Below, one piece after another: positions 9,101 to 17,493 of a stretch of DNA of 64,000 nt. The first letter of the stretch is position 1; every line of letters starts with the position of its first letter. The notes beneath the pieces were generated by a model, which saw only the letters and a list, made by a program, of their open reading frames with translations, was not told the DNA's origin and searched no databases. The stretch is from an uncultured Clostridium sp. (GTDB taxonomy: Bacteria; Bacillota; Clostridia; Clostridiales; Clostridiaceae): positions 62,001-126,000 of the forward strand of contig NZ_CAAGHK010000075.1 in assembly GCF_900769625.1 (NCBI RefSeq), written 5' to 3'. The position numbers and the translations under genes were made by a program.

Positions 9101-9768
9101 AAAATATCATGAGACTTTGAATCCTCTTTCTTTATGTAGTGAACATCATTAGTTGCAACTAATGGAATTCCTGTTTCTTCTGAAAGTTTTATATTGAATT
9201 CATTTACTTTCTTCTGCTCTTCCATGCCATGATTCTGAATCTCTAAATAAAATCCATCTTTAAAGATATCTTTATACATCAGAGCATCTTTCTTGGCTTT
9301 CTCATAATTATCATGAAGAATATCTGACTGAACTTCTCCCCCTAAACATGCACTTAAAGCGATAATTCCTTCACTATGTTCTTTCAAATAATTATGGTCA
9401 ACTCTCGGCTTATAATAAAATCCCTCAATGGAAGCCATGGAAACAATCTTCATAAGATTCTGATATCCTGCTTCATTTTTTACAAGCAGAACCAGATGAT
9501 GAGTCGAATTTTCCTTATCTGGCTGCTTTATATGCATTGACTTTGCTGCAACATATACCTCACATCCAAGTATTGCTTTTATTCCATACTCTTCTGCTGC
9601 TTTAAAGAAATCAACAAGTCCATACATAACACCATGGTCAGTTATCGCTATACTTTCCATCCCTAGTTCTTTAGCCTGCTTCATAAGTTTTTTAATCTTT
9701 CCAGAACCATCTAGAAGACTATATTCAGTATGAAGATGCAGGTGAACAAACTTTTTTTCTTTTTCCAT
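6184..9768 (-). CDS. dnaE: DNA polymerase III alpha subunit (DnaE)
   Basis: Replicative polymerase of the C family; in Firmicutes DnaE works beside PolC, extending lagging-strand primers. The 1194-residue protein starts with a PHP domain (FVHLHLHTEYSLLDGSG and later metal-binding His/Asp residues), then the polymerase palm with the catalytic MPDIDSDF near residue 420 and the third aspartate in LLKMDFLGLRT near 570, helix-hairpin-helix, and a C-terminal OB-fold (VVLGGILANVNQKVTRN near 1000). It lacks the inserted exonuclease domain that marks PolC, so it is DnaE. A GGAGGAG ribosome site precedes the ATG. It opens the dnaE-pfkA-pyk gene row typical of Firmicutes. Confidence 0.97.
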   Translation of the reverse strand: MEKEKKFVHLHLHTEYSLLDGSGKIKKLMKQAKELGMESIAITDHGVMYGLVDFFKAAEEYGIKAILGCEVYVAAKSMHIKQPDKENSTHHLVLLVKNEAGYQNLMKIVSMASIEGFYYKPRVDHNYLKEHSEGIIALSACLGGEVQSDILHDNYEKAKKDALMYKDIFKDGFYLEIQNHGMEEQKKVNEFNIKLSEETGIPLVATNDVHYIKKEDSKSHDILMCIQTAKTVDDPNRRRYPSDEFYLKSPEEMWDMFSYVPEALENTVKIADECNYKYKFHESKLPKFPLPDGKNDPYEYLKETCYMGLIDRYDVFKDLRDKELSYDEVNKIVENSSDAKEFVDRLEYELGVIKQMGYVDYFLIVWDFIKFSYDNGIPTGPGRGSAAGSIVAYTLGITKIDPIKYSLIFERFLNPERVSMPDIDSDFCYERRQEVIDYVVRKYGKDCVSQIITFGTMAARLCIRDVGRAMNYSYSEVDKIAKMIPTMLGITIEKALDLNPELKLAYDSDERVKNLIDVSMDLEGLPRHSSTHAAGVVIASKPLVEYVPLQKNDESIVTQFGMTTLEELGLLKMDFLGLRTLTVMNDAIKMVKANRGVDIDLDKIDFDDHEVYKMIGEGRTAGVFQLESPGMTSFMKELKPDNLEDIIAGISLYRPGPMAEIPRYIECKKNPDKVEYETPELESILNVTYGVMVYQEQVMEIVRKLAGYSMGRSDMVRRVMSKKKHKVMEEERKNFIYGIIENGEVVVPGCVRNGISEDIANKIFDSMMDFASYAFNKSHAAAYAVVGYQTAYLMKYYPVEMIAAMLNSIMGTSEKVAHYISFAESLGIHVLPPDVNESYSRFTVKGDTIRFGMAAIKNVGANVVDSIVKARENKGRFESLVDFVNKVDVSTINKRAVECLIKAGALDGFGIYRSKMLAVHEKLIDSISSDKKRNIDGQMSLFGATEELKNPEVSYPNIKEFDKRNLLAMEKEMTGLYITGHPLDDYVQSLKMQTTIEIASIFSVHETLDEGLDESVPDMNMFKGKSVLKDNDRVVLGGILANVNQKVTRNNSIMAFLTLEDLTGSIEVIVFPKTLDSVKSLCVTDSLVIVKGRISLKEDELPKLLCESIEPLEKINSSKVYLKTDNEIEAKKLNLRLKEILQEEHKGDIPIYLVAMRERQKFRVPRDRWISLESDAVAVLRDVLGIENVKVEDN

Positions 9769-9958
9769 TATGCTCCTCCTTTCATCATTGTTATTTATAC
9801 AAATAATCTTTTTAGTTAAAACCTTTATTTAACTTCCTATTAATTATATCAATGACAGATTAACTTTTGTATACATTGTAATTACAATTTTATTTGAATC
9901 TTCAATAAAAGAATACGGAATATAAATATAAAAAAGACTTATCAAATTAAATAAGCTC
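9769..9958. other. Upstream region of dnaE
   Basis: AT-rich spacer forming the first part of a 520-base gap. No gene is visible here; the remainder of the gap holds a possible coding remnant (9959-10084) and a terminator (10182-10211). Confidence 0.5.
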
Positions 9959-10084
9959 TTAAATTTCTATATTAATATTTCTATGTTTCAAAATAACATG
10001 TTCTTTGCTTTCTTCTAAAAATATTTCTAGATATGATAGTTTATTAAAGCAAAAACTTTCAATCTGTACTTCACTATCACCCCA
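9959..10084 (-). pseudogene. Possible coding remnant, unknown family
   Basis: A 41-codon open stretch with protein-like composition (for example LSYLEIFLEESKEHVILKH) ends in TAA at 9959, but has no start codon and is preceded directly by an in-frame TAA. It may be the tail of a lost gene. A TATAAT-like box lies about 25 bases upstream, but nothing else supports expression. Chance open frame is possible. Confidence 0.3.
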
Positions 10085-10181
10085 TTAATATTTATATTAT
10101 AGCCTAGTTTTATATGTTCTAAAACACAATACCAAAATGCTCATTTTTGGGGCATATATTTTCAAAAAATAATTTAAAACA

Positions 10182-10216
10182 ACAAAAAACCTGGAGTAGC
10201 ATTCTCCAAGTTTTTC
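10182..10216 (-). terminator. Terminator after the Dabb gene (works in both senses)
   Basis: Arms ACTTGGAG and CTCCAGGT around a seven-base loop; T-runs flank both sides, with TTTTTTG on the minus strand. Confidence 0.8.
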
Positions 10217-10290
10217 TTATAATTTCATTATATATATTTTTTGTTTTCCATAAGTTACATATAACCATTTTAATTAATATTCTTCCTAAA

Positions 10291-10575
10291 TTAAAAATCT
10301 AATGTCTTACTACATTCAATATATGGTCCTATAACCTTCTTAACCTTCTCTACATGAAATTCATTAATGTCATAAGATAAATAGTCCTCTTTTGAATTAA
10401 ATCTTGTTATAATGCCTATATTGTAGCTTCTATCACTTCCAATAGCATCAACACCAACTTCAAGATTCTTTAATTCAGCAATATTACCTTCCATTGATAA
10501 AAATGTTTTCTTTAAAAACTCTAAATTTTCAAATGTAGGTTCTTTAACCTTAAATAATACAATATGAGTAAACAT
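10291..10575 (-). CDS. Dabb (stress-responsive alpha/beta barrel) domain protein
   Basis: Protein of 94 residues beginning MFTHIVLFKVKEPT, with the hallmark HIVLFK strand and a later cluster (LEVGVDAIGSDRSYNIGIITRF) typical of the dimeric alpha+beta-barrel Dabb fold. Plant and bacterial members are stress-induced or act as small cyclases/monooxygenase-like dimers; the substrate here is unknown. Ribosome site AGAGGAGTG with normal spacing. It stands alone after whiA, separated by a hairpin repeat, and ends with its own terminator at 10182-10216. No active-site residue can be assigned with confidence. Confidence 0.8.
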   Translation of the reverse strand: MFTHIVLFKVKEPTFENLEFLKKTFLSMEGNIAELKNLEVGVDAIGSDRSYNIGIITRFNSKEDYLSYDINEFHVEKVKKVIGPYIECSKTLDF

Positions 10576-10608
10576 AAAAACACTCCTCTATATTCAGTTA
10601 ATAATTTA

Positions 10609-10684
10609 AAACTGATAGTTGATAGTTATTTTTCAAAATTCCCAAATTAATTTTTTCTTAACTCTCAATTCTCAACTCTCAACT
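10609..10684 (-). repeat. Imperfect hairpin repeat, copy A (after whiA)
   Basis: Two imperfect arms (GATAGTTGATAGTTA and TAACTCTCAATTCTCAACTC) enclose an AT-rich centre. The right arm begins at the whiA stop codon. Related copies occur at 20209, 23755, 38422 and 44472. Confidence 0.65.
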
Positions 10685-11624
10685 AACTTCTTAGTTCTTC
10701 TGCTATTTTTTCAATTTTTCTAAGTCTATGATTTATCCCTGATTTTCCAACTGGAGGATCAAGCATCTCTCCAAGTTCCTTCAATGATTCATCTGGATAA
10801 TTAAGTCTAAGTTCAGCAACTTCTCGCAGATTTTCAGGAAGTCTCTGAAGTCCTATCTGGGACTGTATAAGTTTAATACTTTCAACCTGCCTCACTGCTG
10901 CATTTACTGTCTTTGAAAGATTTGCAGTTTCACAGTTAACAAGTCTGTTTACATTGTTTCTCATTTCCTTCATTATCCTTATGTTTTCAACTTCAAGCAA
11001 TGATGAATGAGCGCCTATTATGTTAAGAAGGTCAACTATCTGTTCACCTTCCTTGATATATACAATAAAGCTGTTCTTTCTCTGGATTACCTTTGAATTA
11101 AGCTTAAAGGAATTTACAAGATTACATAAATCCTTGGCATATTCCTCACTATGAGTCACAAATTCAAGATGATAAGTCTTTTCTGGATTGCTAATGCTTC
11201 CACCACCTATAAATGCGCCTCTTACATAAGCCCTCTTCATGCTGTCATCTTCAAAAATATGAGGCTCTATTCTATAATCAAGACTCATTATTCCATCAAT
11301 TTCTTTTAAAATTCCAGTTTCACTGAGCAGATCCCTTACGCCCATTTCTTCTGTAATAACTACCATATAGATATTATTCTTCTTAAGTGAATTACTTTTT
11401 TTAACCATTAATTTAGAATGAATATCAAAGTGATCCTTTAGCAGGGTAAATATAAGCCTGGCACTGGCAGGATTCTCTGTAGTCATCTTAAAGCTTAATC
11501 CACTTCCACTAAAAGCTAATGTACCACTAACTTTCATTATTGCTGATATTTCTGCCAAAGCTTCACCTTTGGAAATCTCAACATATCTGCAAATTTCTCC
11601 TTTTACTTTTGATGAAAATGACAT
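10683..11624 (-). CDS. whiA: WhiA, sporulation/cell-division DNA-binding protein
   Basis: WhiA joins a LAGLIDADG homing-endonuclease-like domain (here non-catalytic) to a C-terminal helix-turn-helix. In actinobacteria it activates sporulation septation genes; in Bacillus it supports division and chromosome segregation. The 313-residue protein starts MSFSSKVKGEICRY, has the endonuclease-like fold with YVRGAFIGGGSISNPE near residue 135 and the HTH region ESLKELGEMLDPPVGKSG near 280. It is the third gene of the rapZ-yvcK-whiA row, a conserved Firmicutes and actinobacterial cluster. AAGGAAGG precedes the ATG. A hairpin repeat abuts the stop codon. Confidence 0.95.
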   Translation of the reverse strand: MSFSSKVKGEICRYVEISKGEALAEISAIMKVSGTLAFSGSGLSFKMTTENPASARLIFTLLKDHFDIHSKLMVKKSNSLKKNNIYMVVITEEMGVRDLLSETGILKEIDGIMSLDYRIEPHIFEDDSMKRAYVRGAFIGGGSISNPEKTYHLEFVTHSEEYAKDLCNLVNSFKLNSKVIQRKNSFIVYIKEGEQIVDLLNIIGAHSSLLEVENIRIMKEMRNNVNRLVNCETANLSKTVNAAVRQVESIKLIQSQIGLQRLPENLREVAELRLNYPDESLKELGEMLDPPVGKSGINHRLRKIEKIAEELRS

Positions 11625-11646
11625 GTTTTTTCCTTCCTTATTCTAA

Positions 11647-13002
11647 TTAATTTTCGGCTTGCTTGCCCTTTTCCTCTCTCTCACGCGCTTTTACCCTCTG
11701 AGACAGATACATATATTCTATTATCTTCTTCTTATCATATAGAAGTTTCTTTTCCATGATAGTATCAGCTAAAACTTCTGCAAGTTTATCTGAATCATGT
11801 TTTACTGTTCCATTATTTATTTTAACCAGATTTTCACCGACTATTTTAATTCCCATTGCCTTGATGTCTTCGACATCGAGCTTAACAAGTTCAGCACCTT
11901 CCTGGCTGTATTTTTCTTTAAGTTCTTCTGTTATTTCACCAGTATTAACAATTACATAATCAACGATATCCTTGCCGCCATATTTACGTAATACCTTTAA
12001 ATGGTCAGATACCTTAAATCCAGTAGTTTCTCCTGGCTGAGTCATTATATTTGAAATGTATATCTTAATTGCATTGCTCTTTCTTACAGCCTTAGATATA
12101 TCTTTTACAAGTAAATTAGATGTTATGCTTGTGTAAAGACTTCCAGGTCCCATTACAATAGCATCCGCTTCTTTTATTGCAGTCAATGCTTCCTTAAGAG
12201 CCTTTGCATTTTCTGGGTTTATCATAAGTTCTTCTATTCTTGAATTCTGTCTTACTGCTTCTTCTGGTATCTGCGATTCACCTTCAACAATATTTCCATT
12301 TTGAAGTTTTGCAATCAGCTTCATGTTATCTAAAGTTACAGGAATAACCTTACCTGTAACAGCTAGTACTGAACTCATTTTCTGAACAGCTTCCTCAAAA
12401 TTATCTGATATTCCAGCCATAGCCGCTAAGAATAAGTTACCAAAACTCTGATTTTTTAATCTTCCATCTTTAAATCTGTATTGAAGAAGGTCTTCCATCA
12501 ATGGTTCTGTATCTGCAAGAGCAAGTATACAGTTCCTTATATCTCCAGGAGGAAGCATTCCTAAGTCCTCTCTAAGGTCCCCAGAACCTCCTCCATCATC
12601 ACCAACTGTAACTATAGCTGTTATATTGGAAGTATAATACTTAAGCCCTCTAAGCATTGTGGAAAGCCCTGTTCCTCCCCCAATAACAACTATCTTAGGT
12701 CCTTTAACCAAAAGTCTCTTTTCATAAATCAGACTTTCAATTTTATCACTATCTAAAGATACCTTTAAGTATCCTCTGTTAACAAGTGCTATTATTGATT
12801 TCATGATTTCTGTAACAGAAACATACAATACAAATAAACCTGTAATATTTAAAAATATATAAAATATCTTATAATAAAAATCATATAATCTGTGAGTTAC
12901 TAACTCTGTAAATCCAAACGCTATTAATAATACTCCAAATACTCCGAATGCTAACCAACGTTTAACTTTAATACCTGGTTTAAGCCAATCCCGTATCCTC
13001 AT
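11647..13002 (-). CDS. yvcK: YvcK / gluconeogenesis factor, CofD-like
   Basis: YvcK proteins bind UDP-sugars and are needed for correct peptidoglycan synthesis and cell shape on gluconeogenic carbon sources. This 451-residue form begins with two membrane helices (about residues 15-65), a clostridial feature absent from the shorter Bacillus protein, followed by the CofD-like Rossmann domain with VVIGGGTGLSTMLRGLKY near 105 and TVGDDGGGSGDLRED near 130, and MGPGSLYTSI near 290. It overlaps the end of rapZ by four bases (ATGA), pointing to coupled translation, and is followed by whiA after 22 bases. Function is inferred from family and context. Confidence 0.95.
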   Translation of the reverse strand: MRIRDWLKPGIKVKRWLAFGVFGVLLIAFGFTELVTHRLYDFYYKIFYIFLNITGLFVLYVSVTEIMKSIIALVNRGYLKVSLDSDKIESLIYEKRLLVKGPKIVVIGGGTGLSTMLRGLKYYTSNITAIVTVGDDGGGSGDLREDLGMLPPGDIRNCILALADTEPLMEDLLQYRFKDGRLKNQSFGNLFLAAMAGISDNFEEAVQKMSSVLAVTGKVIPVTLDNMKLIAKLQNGNIVEGESQIPEEAVRQNSRIEELMINPENAKALKEALTAIKEADAIVMGPGSLYTSITSNLLVKDISKAVRKSNAIKIYISNIMTQPGETTGFKVSDHLKVLRKYGGKDIVDYVIVNTGEITEELKEKYSQEGAELVKLDVEDIKAMGIKIVGENLVKINNGTVKHDSDKLAEVLADTIMEKKLLYDKKKIIEYMYLSQRVKAREREEKGKQAEN

Positions 13003-13883
13003 AGTTTCTTTTCCCCTTTATGAAGATCTTCTGTTACATCTCTGTGCTCTATTTTAGAATTATAGTTTTCAGCATTTAACCTTTCATAAAGCTCATTTGC
13101 AATTGCAACAGAACGATGTCTTCCTCCTGTACATCCTATAGAGATAATAAGCTGTCTCTTCCCTTCTTTAATATAATTAGGAATCAGATATCTTAGCATA
13201 TCCATAAGTTTTTCAAGGAATGTCTGTGTTTCTGACTGCTTTAAAACATAATCCTTAACCGGCTCATCATTACCTGAGTACTTCTTTAACTCAGGAATGT
13301 AGAAAGGATTTGGTATAAATCTCACATCAAAAACAAGGTCCGAATCAACTGGAATACCATACTTGAATCCAAAGCTTAAAACTGTTACTGTAAGCTGTTT
13401 TTCAGGATAAGTTTCATCTCCGTAATACTCATTAATTTTTTCTCTCAAATGTCTGATTTCATATTTTGAAGTATCAATTATCATATCAGCTGCATTTTTG
13501 ATTTCTCGAAGTTTATCTCTTTCTAAAGTTATACCTGTAAGCACTCTCCCATCAGGTGATAACGGATGGCTTCTTCTTGTTTCTTTAAATCTCTTTATTA
13601 AGACTTCATCTGTGGCCTCTAAGAATAAAATTTCATATTCAAATTCATTATCTTTAAGATACTTTATAGATTCAAAGAAATCATCAAAGAAAACTCCACC
13701 ACGAATATCTATAACTAAAGCTACCTTTTCTATGCTTCCACCACTCTGCATACATGCTTCTGCAAACTTGGGAATTAATTTAGGTGGAAGATTATCAACA
13801 CAGAAGTATCCTAAATCTTCTAAAGTTCTTGTAGCTTGTGTTTTTCCTGCTCCTGATAATCCTGTAACTATAACAAATCTCAT
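12999..13883 (-). CDS. rapZ: RapZ/YvcJ nucleotide-binding adapter
   Basis: P-loop protein: in enterobacteria RapZ targets the sRNA GlmZ to RNase E and so controls amino-sugar synthesis; in Bacillus YvcJ is a GTPase linked to competence. The chosen start is the ATG at 13883, preceded by AAAGGGGAG; an open frame extends 21 codons further but has no ribosome site. The 294-residue protein has Walker A VTGLSGAGKTQ at residues 6-16, a Walker B-like VALVIDIRGG and the C-terminal GCTGGRHRSVAIA motif. It leads the rapZ-yvcK-whiA operon and has a near-consensus promoter. No GlmZ-like RNA was seen here. Confidence 0.95.
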   Translation of the reverse strand: MRFVIVTGLSGAGKTQATRTLEDLGYFCVDNLPPKLIPKFAEACMQSGGSIEKVALVIDIRGGVFFDDFFESIKYLKDNEFEYEILFLEATDEVLIKRFKETRRSHPLSPDGRVLTGITLERDKLREIKNAADMIIDTSKYEIRHLREKINEYYGDETYPEKQLTVTVLSFGFKYGIPVDSDLVFDVRFIPNPFYIPELKKYSGNDEPVKDYVLKQSETQTFLEKLMDMLRYLIPNYIKEGKRQLIISIGCTGGRHRSVAIANELYERLNAENYNSKIEHRDVTEDLHKGEKKL

Positions 13884-13947
13884 TATTACACACTCCCCTT
13901 TTGCTAAAGATACTTTTTCAATATTAAAATTATAACATAATATCATA

Positions 13948-13976
13948 ATTAAATGATAAAATTATTATCTTGTCAA
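13948..13976 (-). promoter_or_regulatory. Promoter of rapZ-yvcK-whiA
   Basis: TTGACA (13971-13976), a 17-base spacer and TTTAAT (13948-13953), between the murB terminator and the rapZ start. A second TATAAT-like stretch follows closely. Confidence 0.7.
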
Positions 13977-14013
13977 AAATAAATTTGCTTTAATATAATT
14001 CATACAATAATTC

Positions 14014-14061
14014 TAAAAAAACAATAAATGGAACTCTCAAGCTTAAAACTATCGAGTTCCA
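14014..14061 (-). terminator. Terminator of murB
   Basis: Arms GTGGAACTC-type TGGAACTC/GAGTTCCA around a 17-base loop, followed on the minus strand by a T-rich tail ending in seven T. Confidence 0.75.
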
Positions 14062-14095
14062 CTTTTATTACTACTCTTTTATTACTACTCTTTAA

Positions 14096-15010
14096 TTAAT
14101 CTTCACCCAAGATTCTTACTTCTGGATGAAGTTCAACTCCGAACTGTCTCTTAACTTCTTCCTGCACATGATGAATTACACCTAAAACATCCTTTGCAGT
14201 TCCATGAGATTTATTTATTACGAATCCAGCATGCTTTTCTGAAACACATGCACCACCAACAGTATATCCCTTTAATCCTGCATCCTCAATAAGTTTTCCA
14301 GCAAAATATCCCTCTGGTCTTTTAAATGTACTTCCTGCTGAAGGATATTCAAGTGGCTGTCTGTCCTCTCTTCTTGTAGTTAATTCGTCAACTCTTGATT
14401 GAATTTTATCATGTTCACCAGGAGTAAGAGCAAATGTAGCACTTAATACTATATATCCCTTCTGCATAACAACAGACTGTCTGTATCCTAAATTCAATTC
14501 TTCCTTAGATAAAACTCTTATTTCTTGCTTATCATCAAGTACTTCTGCACTTTCTATTACAAATGATATTTCTCCATCATAAGCACCTGCATTCATATAT
14601 ACAGCTCCGCCTACACTTCCTGGGATACCACATGCAAATTGGAATCCTGATAAACTCGCAGCAGTTGCTTGTGCAGATACATCCTTAAGTAATGCACCAG
14701 TTCCAGCCTTTATCTTATTTCCTATGCGTTCTATATTATTAAGCTCACATACTTTAATTACAACACCTCTTATACCTCCATCTTTAACTAGAAGATTAGA
14801 ACCATTCCCTATTACATAAAATGGAATATTATTTTCTTTACATATTGTAACCGAATCCTTTAGCTGCTTTACATCTGTAGGTGTTAAAAGTATGTCTACA
14901 GGTCCTCCAACTTTAAAGTATATATGTTCACTCATTTTTTCATCTAATTTAATTTGTGACTCATCATATATTTCACTAAACAAGTCTTTATATTTTCCAT
15001 ACTGATTCAT
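14096..15010 (-). CDS. murB: UDP-N-acetylenolpyruvoylglucosamine reductase
   Basis: FAD enzyme that reduces UDP-GlcNAc-enolpyruvate to UDP-MurNAc in peptidoglycan precursor synthesis, in the cytoplasm. The 304-residue protein shows FAD-binding YVIGNGSNLLVKDGG near residue 65, GIPGSVGGAVYMNAGAY near 130 and the catalytic serine in the YPSAGSTFKRP segment near 225. The length and the missing extra C-terminal loop fit the short Gram-positive form. Ribosome site GAGGAG before the ATG. It is a single-gene unit with its own terminator, between uvrC and the rapZ operon. In many clostridia murB also lies next to rapZ-yvcK-whiA, so the neighbourhood is conserved. Confidence 0.97.
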   Translation of the reverse strand: MNQYGKYKDLFSEIYDESQIKLDEKMSEHIYFKVGGPVDILLTPTDVKQLKDSVTICKENNIPFYVIGNGSNLLVKDGGIRGVVIKVCELNNIERIGNKIKAGTGALLKDVSAQATAASLSGFQFACGIPGSVGGAVYMNAGAYDGEISFVIESAEVLDDKQEIRVLSKEELNLGYRQSVVMQKGYIVLSATFALTPGEHDKIQSRVDELTTRREDRQPLEYPSAGSTFKRPEGYFAGKLIEDAGLKGYTVGGACVSEKHAGFVINKSHGTAKDVLGVIHHVQEEVKRQFGVELHPEVRILGED

Positions 15011-15360
15011 GATAAAAACTCCTCAAACGCTATTATTAATCTATTTTTTGCCATACCGAATACAATCTGCTATCGTGCATAATATTTTATAGCAAAGCAA
15101 CACATCTTTCAATTAACAGTAAAAAATAACTGTTAGTGATTTAACAAAATCCCTTAGATTTATAATGATGTTTGCATATTTAAAAATACAATTATATAAT
15201 AATCATATTCAATATGTATTTAATAACTGGACAATTCTATGTCTATTTCACTTTATTTACATCCTATAGAATAATCTATATATTAAACTAATACAAGTAA
15301 ATTTTTATTCAAAGTAGTTTAATTTAAGTAAATATTTATTCCGTATTATTATAGCATAGT
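15011..15360. other. Non-coding gap murB-uvrC
   Basis: About 350 AT-rich bases. A short inverted repeat (AACAGT and ACTGTT near 15114-15137) is visible, but no gene, known riboswitch or convincing terminator. Confidence 0.5.
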
Positions 15361-17241
15361 TTAGTTACTTTGTTCATGATTTTTAAAATATGTCAAAATA
15401 CTAATTGCCGCTTTATTATCTATAGATTCTGTTTCTAGCAGTTCTTCCATTGTAGCCTTCTTAATATTTTCGATACTTCCAAACTTCATCAAAAGATTCA
15501 TACGTCTCTTCTGTCCTATATTAGGTATATCATCAAGTATTGAATGAAGCGTTCTTTTATCTCTCAAACTTCTGTGATAAGTTATTGCAAACCTATGAAC
15601 TTCATCCTGAATTCTTCTTATCATCTGCATAAGATTAGAGTTTCTATTAATAATTAATTCTTCATTGTTATATATAATTCCTCTTGTTGCATGATAATCA
15701 TCTTTTACAAGACCGCATACCGGTATGTTTATTCCCAAATTTTCTAATACTTCAAGTGCAATATTCACCTGGCCTTTACCACCGTCCATCATAATCAAGT
15801 CTGGAAAATTAGAAAATTTACCACTAGAAAACTTAAGCTGTCTCTCTTGAATCTCACGAATTTCTTTCAAACCATGATTAAATCTTCTTTCAAGAATTTC
15901 TCTCATACTATCATAATCATTAGCATTTTTTACAGTTTTTATTCTAAACCTTCTATAATCACTATTTTTAGCTTTTCCATCTTCAAAAACAATCATCGAA
16001 CCAACTGAATCCACTCCCTGAATATTTGAAATATCATATGCTTCAATTCTTGTAGGTACTGAATCAAGTTCTAAAAGTTCCTGTATTTCTTCAAGGCATA
16101 ATCTATTGATTTCTTTATCTCTTAAAATTTTATCCTTAAACTGCTCAAGTGTTACTTTTGCATTATTCTTTACTAATTCTATCATTTGCTTTTTTTCGCC
16201 TTTAACTGGAACTTTGACATTTACCTTTGAACCACGTTTAATTGTCAGGAACTCTTCCAATGCTTCATTGTCTTCTTCAGCATAAGCTGGAATATATATA
16301 TTTTTAGGAACCTTTGGAGTTCCACCGTAAAATGATATTATAAACTGAGATATAATAACATGGTCTTCTTCATAAGCACTGTTTTCAATAATAAAATTTT
16401 CCCTTCCTGTAACTTTTCCATCTCTAAGGAAAAATACTTGTACAGAGCAATCCTTTTCATCCTTATATATATTTATAAAATCCTCATCATTATCCTGTGA
16501 CTTAAACACTTTCTGTTTTTCATCAATATTTTCAATTGCCAGAATTTTGTCCCTAAATGAAGCTGCCTTTTCAAATTCAAGATTCATAGAAGCTTTCTGC
16601 ATATCTTCCTTAAGATTATTTACCAGAGTTTTATCTTTTCCGCTTAAAACATCTATAATCTCATTTATCATAACTCTATATTCTTCTTTTGAAATATGTC
16701 CCTCACAAGGTGCATTACACTTTTTTATATGATAGTTTAAACAAGGCCTTGTGTGTTTTCCTCCTTCAACTATCATTTTCTTACATGTTCTTAATGGAAA
16801 TATTTTTCTAATAAGCTTTATTGTTTCATGAACTGCTCCTGCATTAGGATATGGTCCAAAATATTTATTACCATCCTTTGCAAAATTTCGCGTTATAAAT
16901 ACTCTTGGAAAATCTTCGTTGGTTGTTATCTTTATAAACGGATAAAACTTATCATCTTTTAAGGATATATTGTATTTAGGACTATGTTTCTTTATAAGGT
17001 TACATTCAAGTATCAATGCTTCCATTTCCGAGTCAGTTACTATGTATTCAAATTCCGCAATATTCTTAACCATTGCTTTTACCTTTTCTGAATGATTTTT
17101 TGAATTCTGAAAATATTGTCTAACTCTATTTTTTAATACTTTTGCCTTACCTACATATATAATTTCACCAAGACTGTTTTTCATTAAATATACACCTGGT
17201 TTATCTGGCAGAATTTTAAGCTGTGCTTTAAAATCAAACAC
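15361..17241 (-). CDS. uvrC: UvrABC system endonuclease subunit C
   Basis: Makes both incisions around DNA lesions once UvrA and UvrB have marked them. The 626-residue protein contains the N-terminal GIY-YIG nuclease (GVYLM then IYVGKAK, residues 16-35), a UVR motif near 200 (MNLEFEKAASFRDKI) that contacts UvrB, the RNase H-like domain with YDISNIQG near 395 and DLIMMDGGKGQV near 465, and C-terminal helix-hairpin-helix motifs (LDDIPNIGQKRRMNLL near 570). Translation starts at GTG behind a GGGGG site. It is separated from uvrBA by the cell-wall cassette, though all three genes lie on the same strand within 10.5 kb. Confidence 0.97.
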   Translation of the reverse strand: MFDFKAQLKILPDKPGVYLMKNSLGEIIYVGKAKVLKNRVRQYFQNSKNHSEKVKAMVKNIAEFEYIVTDSEMEALILECNLIKKHSPKYNISLKDDKFYPFIKITTNEDFPRVFITRNFAKDGNKYFGPYPNAGAVHETIKLIRKIFPLRTCKKMIVEGGKHTRPCLNYHIKKCNAPCEGHISKEEYRVMINEIIDVLSGKDKTLVNNLKEDMQKASMNLEFEKAASFRDKILAIENIDEKQKVFKSQDNDEDFINIYKDEKDCSVQVFFLRDGKVTGRENFIIENSAYEEDHVIISQFIISFYGGTPKVPKNIYIPAYAEEDNEALEEFLTIKRGSKVNVKVPVKGEKKQMIELVKNNAKVTLEQFKDKILRDKEINRLCLEEIQELLELDSVPTRIEAYDISNIQGVDSVGSMIVFEDGKAKNSDYRRFRIKTVKNANDYDSMREILERRFNHGLKEIREIQERQLKFSSGKFSNFPDLIMMDGGKGQVNIALEVLENLGINIPVCGLVKDDYHATRGIIYNNEELIINRNSNLMQMIRRIQDEVHRFAITYHRSLRDKRTLHSILDDIPNIGQKRRMNLLMKFGSIENIKKATMEELLETESIDNKAAISILTYFKNHEQSN

Positions 17242-17261
17242 TACAGAACCCCCTTCTCTTT

Positions 17262-17490
17262 AGTTAACCGTTATCTATGTACAATTCACAGTTAACTAAT
17301 ACATTAAATTTATAAAATTATCTTATCTCATATCTAATTAATATTTAGCTTTAACAAATATTTTTCTACTACGAAACTTACCTTTATTTTATATTAGGCA
17401 GATATTCATTTAGAATATCTGCCTAATAATATAATTATAAAATTTCTCAAAAGTTTTCACTACAGCTGTTAACTGTTACTCGATAAGTAT
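17262..17490. repeat. Inverted-repeat region between pbp and uvrC
   Basis: ACAGTTAAC (left, near 17289) and GTTAACTGTTAC (right, near 17468) are inverted copies flanking a perfect 16-base palindrome (17392-17428). The outer sequences resemble the GTTAAC/GTTGA hairpin repeats found elsewhere in the window. Treated as a possible degraded element, not a firm family member. Confidence 0.35.
17392..17428 (-). terminator. Perfect 16-bp stem-loop after the PBP gene
   Basis: Arms TATTAGGCAGATATTC and GAATATCTGCCTAATA are perfectly complementary with a five-base loop. No U-run follows, so it may act as a terminator, RNA stabiliser or protein site. It lies 66 bases past the PBP stop. Confidence 0.5.
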
Positions 17491-17493
17491 TAA

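Noticed and set aside
13498..13935. Plus-strand 145-codon frame
   Set aside because: Antisense to rapZ; no family similarity and no ribosome site.
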